Shown here: positions 58,157 to 64,000 of the stretch, in pieces
How the letters are laid out: each line of letters begins with the position of its first letter
How positions within the stretch are numbered: the first letter of the stretch is position 1
Assembly (NCBI GenBank): GCA_963585895.1
Contig: OY757904.1
Span: forward strand, 9,857,599-9,921,598
Source of the DNA: Sepioteuthis lessoniana
Taxonomy: Eukaryota; Mollusca; Cephalopoda; Myopsida; Loliginidae
DNA length: 64,000 nt
Reading direction: 5' to 3'
The notes under the pieces: generated by a model
Database searches by the model: none
Told to the model about the DNA's origin: nothing
What the model saw: the letters and a program-made list of their open reading frames with translations, nothing else
Program-made: the position numbers and the translations under genes

Positions 58157-58225
58157 ATGATCAAAACCAGACAAGCAGAGCTAGATTGTAACGTGGTGAA
58201 AACAAGTTCGAACCCCATTCTCGCT
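58157..58225 (+). mobile_element. SINE-A head, split copy
   Basis: A degraded head (GATTGTAACGTGGTGAAAAC) with the B-box region AAGTTCGAACCCCATTCTCG. The rest of this SINE continues at 58814. Confidence 0.65.
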
Positions 58226-58825
58226 GTACTTGTCTTTAATTGGAATCATTTTGAGATGAGGCTTCTTAATCTGAGAATTAATTTTTATTTACTGCGGACT
58301 TCTTGTCCTCATCTTCGTAGTTTTTGTGTTGTTTCTTCTTTCACTACGTTTCGGCCAAATTTCACCTCTGGCCTTCTTCAGGTGATTTACCGCGACCTCG
58401 GATAGGAATGCTGAGTCTTGTAACCGTATCCCCAGTTATTACTGCCTTCCATAGTTGTTGTCTATCGCACCACGTTTTTGAGCATGTAAACCTCTGGCCG
58501 GCTTGGGTAGGATTTGAAAACGCTATCTTCTGACAATGCTCACCTGGAACCGTAGAGACTCAACGCCTCAATCCGCTGCGCCACGCCGGCCAGAGGTTTA
58601 CTTGGTCAAAAACGTGGTGCGATAGACAACAACTATGGAAGGCAGTAAATACTGGGGATACGGTTACAAGACTCAGCATTCCTATCCGAGATCGCGGTAA
58701 ATCACCTGAAGAAGGCCAGAGGTGAAATTTGGCCGAAACGTAGTGAAAGAAGAAACAACACAAAAATTTCCAAGATGAGGACAAAAAGTCCGCAATAAAT
58801 AAAAATTAATTCTCCCATTCTCGCT
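58214..58825. mobile_element. Fold-back element with tRNA-like loop, 12-bp target duplication
   Basis: The insertion is 58226-58813, flanked by CCCATTCTCGCT at 58214-58225 and 58814-58825. It holds two 229-bp arms in inverted orientation (58274-58502 and 58585-58813), nearly identical by eye, around an 82-bp centre. Read on the minus strand, the centre has GTGGCGCAGCGGATTGAGG, a near-perfect pol III A box, and GTTTTCAAATCCTACCC, a weaker B box. Both arms carry the motif CCTGAAGAAGGCCAGAGG and GGCCGAAACGT. The overlapping frames inside are mirror images of one another. Confidence 0.88.
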
Positions 58826-58985
58826 ATTACGTTCACTTTTACTTATAACCACGGGAAATGTATGAACCCATTTCTCCACCCCCAGGTATAGTTTTAAAAT
58901 AATGACGGCTCTTCTTCTATAAGGATGGGTTTAGCATTAAATAACCCCTGAAGGTTGATATGCTATTCAACAAAGAAACCAAACG
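58814..58985 (+). mobile_element. SINE-A body and tail, split copy
   Basis: It resumes with CGCTATTACGTTCACTTTTA, runs through GGGAAATGTATGAACCC and ends TTGATATGCTATTCAAC. Together with 58157-58225 it makes one SINE-A. Confidence 0.8.
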
Positions 58986-59755
58986 AAACCAAACCAACAA
59001 GCATAGTACCAGAAATGTTTAACTCCGCCAAAATGAAACCTTGATCAAATCAGTGAGTTCAAACTCTGCGATAACCAAACATTTGGCCTCAATAATCATT
59101 GAGTTATCTTGCCCAGGCTTGTCACTGGATGAAGAGAGGGTATTATACGATTTATAAAAAGCATGTAGCATTTGAAACTATGAAGTGCAGCACGGTAGAT
59201 GGGAAACAAGGTAGATGAACCCAAAAGTGGGTCGATGGCACTCGTTACCTGGTGCTGGGTGGAAGAACCTGATAGGTCAACGGTCAAGATCTAATAGTTT
59301 AATCAGGAAACTTCAGTTACTCATCAATCAGGGCGGCATCAGTTGATGAAAAAATAGGCCCCAAAAATGACCATGACCAAACGTCCAAACCAAATCACCC
59401 TTCACACGGGTCAATAAGGAGCATGTTCTGCTGCAGTTGGAGCTCTGGTTTCAGCGGTGAAAATATCCGCCCCACCACACAAACTAAAACCCAAATCGAA
59501 CTTACTTAGATGTGAGAACAATTTCGCAAATTTTAATGTGAGAACAAAACGATAAACTACCGACCTAAGATTCCAATATTTGCAGCCAACAGGAATATAG
59601 AACCCTTCAGTATACAGGAACATTGACTTTACCTTGGTGAAGTAAAACTAAATTAGCATAAATCAGGTTATGAGTGGACATTTGTGTCGGTATCGGCATA
59701 GAAGAATTCCTTCAATCCCACCATTAGAGGTGTAAGAATTCTGTTCACGTGCTCT
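58986..59755. other. No gene seen
   Basis: Less AT-rich than average, but no recognised domain or repeat. Confidence 0.45.
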
Positions 59756-59759
59756 AGAA

Positions 59760-60235
59760 TTTTAATATAATTGCCAAGGGATTTCGTTTTATATATCTTG
59801 CCTTTCGGTTTAGTTAGGCTGAGAATCTTTCGCTTTGCGCATGGATTAGTTAGGTGCAACATTAACGCAGGTGTTCACGCGCACGCGGAGAGGATGTGTC
59901 ATTCAGAGGTGTCAAAATAAAAATCCCAGATAGCAATTGAGAACAGGGTATTTGGGTGACGTCACGCACCGGAAGCGTGGGCTGAGATTTGAGAAAAAGC
60001 AGAGTTGAGTTCTTGCCTCGGAGGAAGAAGGTTGACTTTCAGAGCTGGGCGAGGCGAGACGACTTTGTGCGCTACGGGCGCCGCGCGTTGGTTGGGTTGA
60101 GAGCTGACGATGTAAAAGCAGTCAGCATAGAAGGATTGTGTCTCTCTCTCCTCATGTCGAAAAACCTTTAAACTCAAAAAAAAATTTCGTGAATTTTGTA
60201 TTTTCCAGATTTCTATGTTTATGAACAACTATGAA
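59760..60235 (+). mobile_element. LTR family 1, copy 4, diverged
   Basis: It shares CGGTTTAGTTAGGCTGAG, TGACGTCA (59957-59964), CGGAAGCGTGGGCTGAG, GAGCTGGGCGAGGCGAG (also in copy 1) and TTGTGTCTCTCTCTCC. Neither terminal dinucleotide nor a target duplication could be fixed, so the ends are approximate. Confidence 0.75.
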
Positions 60236-60319
60236 CGTTTTTCCGCATCGTGGACCCTGAATATGTTACAAAATCAGAAAATAGCATAGAGAGACTCCGA
60301 CAGAGAAAGATGTGTTCTT

Positions 60320-61490
60320 CATTTATAGGAAACTTCTGTGCAATAATCGTCGCATGTCTTATTGTCTGTGATGAAACGTACATGGCTTCCATATATCTTC
60401 CCTAGTTTGACACATTCCAGAACAAAACATTTTGATTATGAGTGGCGACATGAATGGTCGAATTGGGAAAGACAATAATAAATTCTGTCGAAACAATTTA
60501 TCATAAAGAAGTAGAGAATATCGAGCCAAGTTTTCTCTTAAGAACAGGCTAGTATGCCGAAACGCCAAATTTCAAAAAAGAAATAAAAACTATGAAATAC
60601 TACCAACCCAAATCACTAAAAAAACCTCAGATTATATATTTATAAACAAGAAGTGGATACATAGGGCATGGACGGCGACGGATGCACCTCTTTTGATGGC
60701 GTATCTTCCGATCATAGAAACTTTTATAAAGATTCGCTTGAATCTAGACAGAAATAAGGAGCAAACAGATTAACCATCACGAGATGACTGGCCCTCACTT
60801 GCCAGTAATGGTATATACAATCACTAATCGGTAAATGTAAAAAACAAATTTGAACCAATTCAAGAGACACCAGAAAGATGTGCTCCAAATAACGAATCGA
60901 AAGCAGCAGGTTAGTGCATATAAGCCAACTGTACGGTTCTCTTGCATTCAAAAGCATTAAAAAATACAAAAACAAATGAAACAAGATTATATAAAAAAAA
61001 GCATTCCTTTTTAATAAAAGAAACCTGAGAAACATCAGTATGAAAAACAAATGAAGAAATCACTGAAAGAACTAACTAAAACATTAAGCAAAATCTCAAC
61101 AAGAATACATCAAAGGTCAAATCAGTAAAATCAAAAATTATGTTGAAGATAAACAATTACAATTAAATATCAGGCAGTAAATAAAGGTAGCTGCGAGAAA
61201 AGCACCTTGAGATGAAAAAATAAAAGCTGCTAGCCCAGAAGAATGATTGTAGTTGTGAAAAGAAGAATTCAAGAATCTGTATGAAAACCGCACGAAAATC
61301 ACATATAAACCTTTTTAAGGAAATTATTAACTTCTTTCGAGGCATAAAATTTGAACACTTTGTCAAGAAAGTGTTCGAGGTAGTTCTAAAAATAATCAAA
61401 CCCGGAAAAGGTGTAGGTCTCGATGAAGTATCTCCTGAAGTATGCAAAACAAAGAAATTCGATGACATACTTCTGTATATATAACAAAAT
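60320..61490 (+). mobile_element. RTE-like LINE, endonuclease to RT start, 3'-truncated
   Basis: The plus strand reads AIIVACLIVCDET (about 60345), then HIPEQNILIMSGDMNGRIGK (60415-60470), with the G-D-M-N catalytic motif intact. DYIFINKKWIHRAW (60633-60675) and the SDH position near 60710 follow. Next come a linker with many stops (60720-61250) and an open segment at 61281-61484 (PGKGVGLDEVSPEVCKTKKF), the start of the RT domain. It ends abruptly at about 61490. Catalytic RT boxes are absent. Confidence 0.83.
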
Positions 61491-62505
61491 CTTTTTTATT
61501 ACTTATTAATCAAAAAGAAAATTTCTTCTCTGCGCGTTACAATTTTCTTTCCGCATTACTTATTTGTGATTAAGAGATTTGTAGTATAACTAAGACTATT
61601 TGTTTTATACACAAGAGATAAAAACACAGGGAATTGGCAAGGCAGTTTCATTGACATGTACTTATTTTAAATGAGAATATTTGTAAACTCTGAAACAATT
61701 ATGCAACAATTCATATTTAATCTCTTGCAAAGTTTGAGTGATTAAATATTGGAAAAACATTAAGAAAAAAAAGCTTCCTTTTTTTATTTCCACAAACCGA
61801 TAATCTAGAACGGATTAGCAATCTTTTCTTCATTACCAAATAATGACCATGGGCTATGAATTTTGCTAAGCTCTTAACATAAGCCAAAATGCCTATCTTC
61901 TAACAAGGCTTCTTTGAAAGCAATCTATTTTCTATTTTATTATATTGTCCACAAAGACAGGGGATTTTGTGAATGAAATGACGGTGGATGTTGAATGTTC
62001 CCGCCATTAACACATATCATCTGCCTTTATACTGATAGGAACTACGCTGCAATCTGGGAAAATGGCGTCTGATATGAGCGAGACGTTGTGTCTCTTAATT
62101 CATTCTAGCAGATACAGTTGCACCTATTAGCATCCTTCGATGTCTAATGAAACCAAATACTGGATATGAACATTGGCATGTCGAATGTATTTCACTAGTA
62201 ACGGCAGTGACGTAAGTGAAAAGCCCCGGCCGTCAACCCATGAAATGAAAAACACTTCGATCAGTTCATCCGCGCTATGAAAGAAAATCTTCATGGATTA
62301 AAATCTTTCGGATTATGACGTCACCATCGCTGTCGTGAAAGAATGAATCGCCATTACCGTTTCAGATGTGTCATCCAGGATCTTGGCAATCGTTTAATAA
62401 ATGTTGCTAAAATGGCGTTAAGTAGTTATAAAATAGCATTTTCTTAGTTTGAAACATGCTCTGTGGATAAATCCTACTGTTGCTTTAATAAAATAGACAC
62501 ATTCA

Positions 62506-62570
<65 letters not shown>

Positions 62571-62670
62571 ATATTTTCTTCTCAAAAGTCAGCAAGTTCG
62601 AGAATCGGGTAGATGATTTTAAACGCAAATAAACATTTTAAATGAGACACACAAATACATGAGTATTTTT

Positions 62671-62713
<43 letters not shown>

Positions 62714-63240
62714 GGAAAAATTATATACTGAAAATTTGGAAGTTTTTCTCTCTGACTAGAAAATCAAGACTTATAATATTGATCTCTTTTAATTTACCCA
62801 GCATTTTGTTTTAAATATTGATTCTTGATGACATTTATTATTGTCCTTGGTCTCACTAATTATTGTTAAATCTTAATAACTTTCTGCTAGTATACATACA
62901 ACCTGTAATAAACAATAAAAACGTGTCTTAGTCACCAGTATCTCAGCAGAGAAGAAACAATACATTCAAATGGATTCAAATATCTAAATTGAATCCTTTT
63001 TTTGAAGAAAAATGGTTAAAATTTAGTGATTCAATAACTTCCATCAATCCCAACTCATTGAATATACCCGTCATATTTTGTTCCCTTGAAGATTTCGATC
63101 TTCCTATTCGTTGATATTAAATGCATTTACCGGTTTTTTTTTATATTTTGTGATTTTAACACGGATTAAAATCTTTGAATAAAACGAAATGTGGATAATT
63201 TGTAATGAATTGAATATGAAGAATTTATCTGCATACGTTG
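61491..63240. other. No gene; microsatellites and a GC-richer island
   Basis: 61970-62420 is visibly GC-richer, with GTGACGTAAGTG (62208) and ATGACGTCACC (62316). It could be a decayed LTR or an unrecognised regulatory or exonic fragment. (CA)n(TA)n is at 62511-62570 and (TA)n at 62676-62710. Confidence 0.45.
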
Positions 63241-63242
63241 AG

Positions 63243-63478
63243 TGGGTGTCCTCGTGGTATAATGGTTAAAGTGCTGAACTTCCGAATCGAAGTAAGCAAA
63301 GTTCAAACTATAGTTGCGCTATTAGGTTCATTTACGGACAAATACCCTTGGGAAAGGTATGGACCCCCTTATCCTCCCAGCGATAGGTTAAATTGCATCA
63401 CTGCTGTTCTTCTAGAAGGATGGTTTTGGCATTAAGTAATCCACGAAGGTTGATAAGCCATTAAACGAAAAAACCGAC
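63243..63478 (+). mobile_element. SINE-A
   Basis: Head GGGTGTCCTCGTGGTATAATG (A box), a mutated B-box region AGTTCAAACTATAGTTGC, body GGGAAAGGTATGGACCCCC, tail TTGATAAGCCATTAAAC. The target duplication is not clear. Confidence 0.87.
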
Positions 63479-63543
63479 TGGACGCATTGAAGAAGAAAGG
63501 AAGTTTATTCATTTGGAATTGAAAAAGCCATTTTATTAATACA

Positions 63544-63547
<4 letters not shown>

Positions 63548-63610
<63 letters not shown>

Positions 63611-63635
63611 TTTTGTGTTTTTGTGTGTATGTCTG

Positions 63636-63687
<52 letters not shown>

Positions 63688-63692
63688 GGTGT
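63548..63692. repeat. Paired (TA)n(TG)n microsatellites
   Basis: (TA)n(TG)n at about 63548-63610, then a second (TA)n(TG)n at 63639-63692. Translations are repetitive and not genes. Confidence 0.95.
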
Positions 63693-63871
63693 GTGTATTC
63701 TTGGTCCAGTTAAACCGGAGTTGGGAGTAATTCCATCGGGACAAGAAATTATTCATGAATGAATATTTAAAATTTTCCTGGTAAAGAGCTCAATGTACCA
63801 ATAATACAGAGCAATAAATTCTTTAAGAAAAAACAACGAAACCGGTCACATAGGATTATAAATTTATTTCT

Positions 63872-63993
63872 ATCCTGTTACGCATTTTTGAAATTTAACA
63901 GGACTTCTTCAGATCTTTTTGATTAAAAAGATCTGAAGAAGTCCTGTTAATTTTTTTCGTGTTTTTGGAAATTTCAAAAATGCGTAACAGGAT
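63872..63993. repeat. Two-tier perfect inverted repeat (hairpin)
   Basis: The inner arms are 63895-63920 and 63925-63950: 26 bp, perfect, 4-nt loop. The outer arms are 63872-63896 and 63969-63993: 25 bp, perfect. An 18-nt unpaired segment (63951-63968) lies on the right side only. The inner arm contains CTGAAGAAGTCC, similar to the motif in the 58-kb fold-back element. The element may continue past the window edge. Confidence 0.92.
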
Positions 63994-64000
63994 CTATCCC

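Overview
The window looks like intergenic or intronic DNA from an AT-rich invertebrate genome. It is most likely a cephalopod, probably an octopus. That assignment is inference. It rests on several abundant tRNA-derived SINE families with pol III A and B boxes, degraded RTE-like and R2/NeSL-like LINEs, mariner and Tc1 relics, solo LTRs, and very many (TA)n, (CA)n and (TATC)n arrays. I found no intact host protein-coding exon, no functional tRNA or rRNA gene, no CRISPR array and no prokaryotic feature. Nearly every translatable stretch I can identify is the remains of a mobile element, and all are broken by stops, frameshifts or deletions.

Layout. 1-4.1 kb: SINE fragments, including an inverted SINE-C pair and an A/B hybrid; a ~60-bp tandem array; a dispersed repeat carrying a tRNA-like insertion. 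4.9-6.9 kb: two antisense 3' ends of a LINE with a restriction-like endonuclease (RLE), abutting a solo LTR. 8-11.1 kb: more RLE-LINE 3' ends, two of them about 96% identical. 11.6-15.2 kb: SINE-B copies around an antisense RTE-like LINE. 16.1-18.3 kb: an internally deleted mariner and a decayed Tc1 element sharing one (TA)n tract. 19.2-23.5 kb: SINE-A, C and B and a 766-bp solo LTR with a clean 5-bp target duplication. 24.7-26.2 kb: a fused transposase remnant against an antisense LINE endonuclease. 28-36 kb: SINEs, one with a tandemly amplified tail, a nested inverted SINE-B pair, and an LTR-like repeat carrying a SINE-A. 39.5-40.7 kb: a SINE-A and a solo LTR, both with target duplications. 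42.6-47.5 kb: a second tandem array in the opposite orientation, SINE-C copies, a G-skewed tract, and an antisense LINE split by a solo LTR. 50.5-56 kb: SINE-A and E copies, a LINE 3' end, and a head-to-tail array of RLE-LINE 3' ends. 58.2-61.5 kb: a fold-back element inside a SINE-A, a fourth LTR, and a sense-strand LINE fragment. 63.2-64 kb: a SINE-A, microsatellites and a large perfect hairpin at the edge of the window.

Family names used here. SINE-A: head reads like GTGTCCTCGTGGTGTAATGG, tail like TTGATATGCCATTAAAC. SINE-B: head GGTGCCTGTGGTGTAATGG, tail CCTGCCCGAGCGGAGGGG. SINE-C: head TTGGCCTAGTGGTTAGAGTG. SINE-D and repeats E, F and G are weaker dispersed families defined inside this window. 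These labels are mine; the match to published octopus SINEs was not tested.

The genes do not form a working system. What the window offers is a record of transposition: nested insertions with readable target duplications, tandem template-jump-like arrays, SINE hybrids and fold-back structures.
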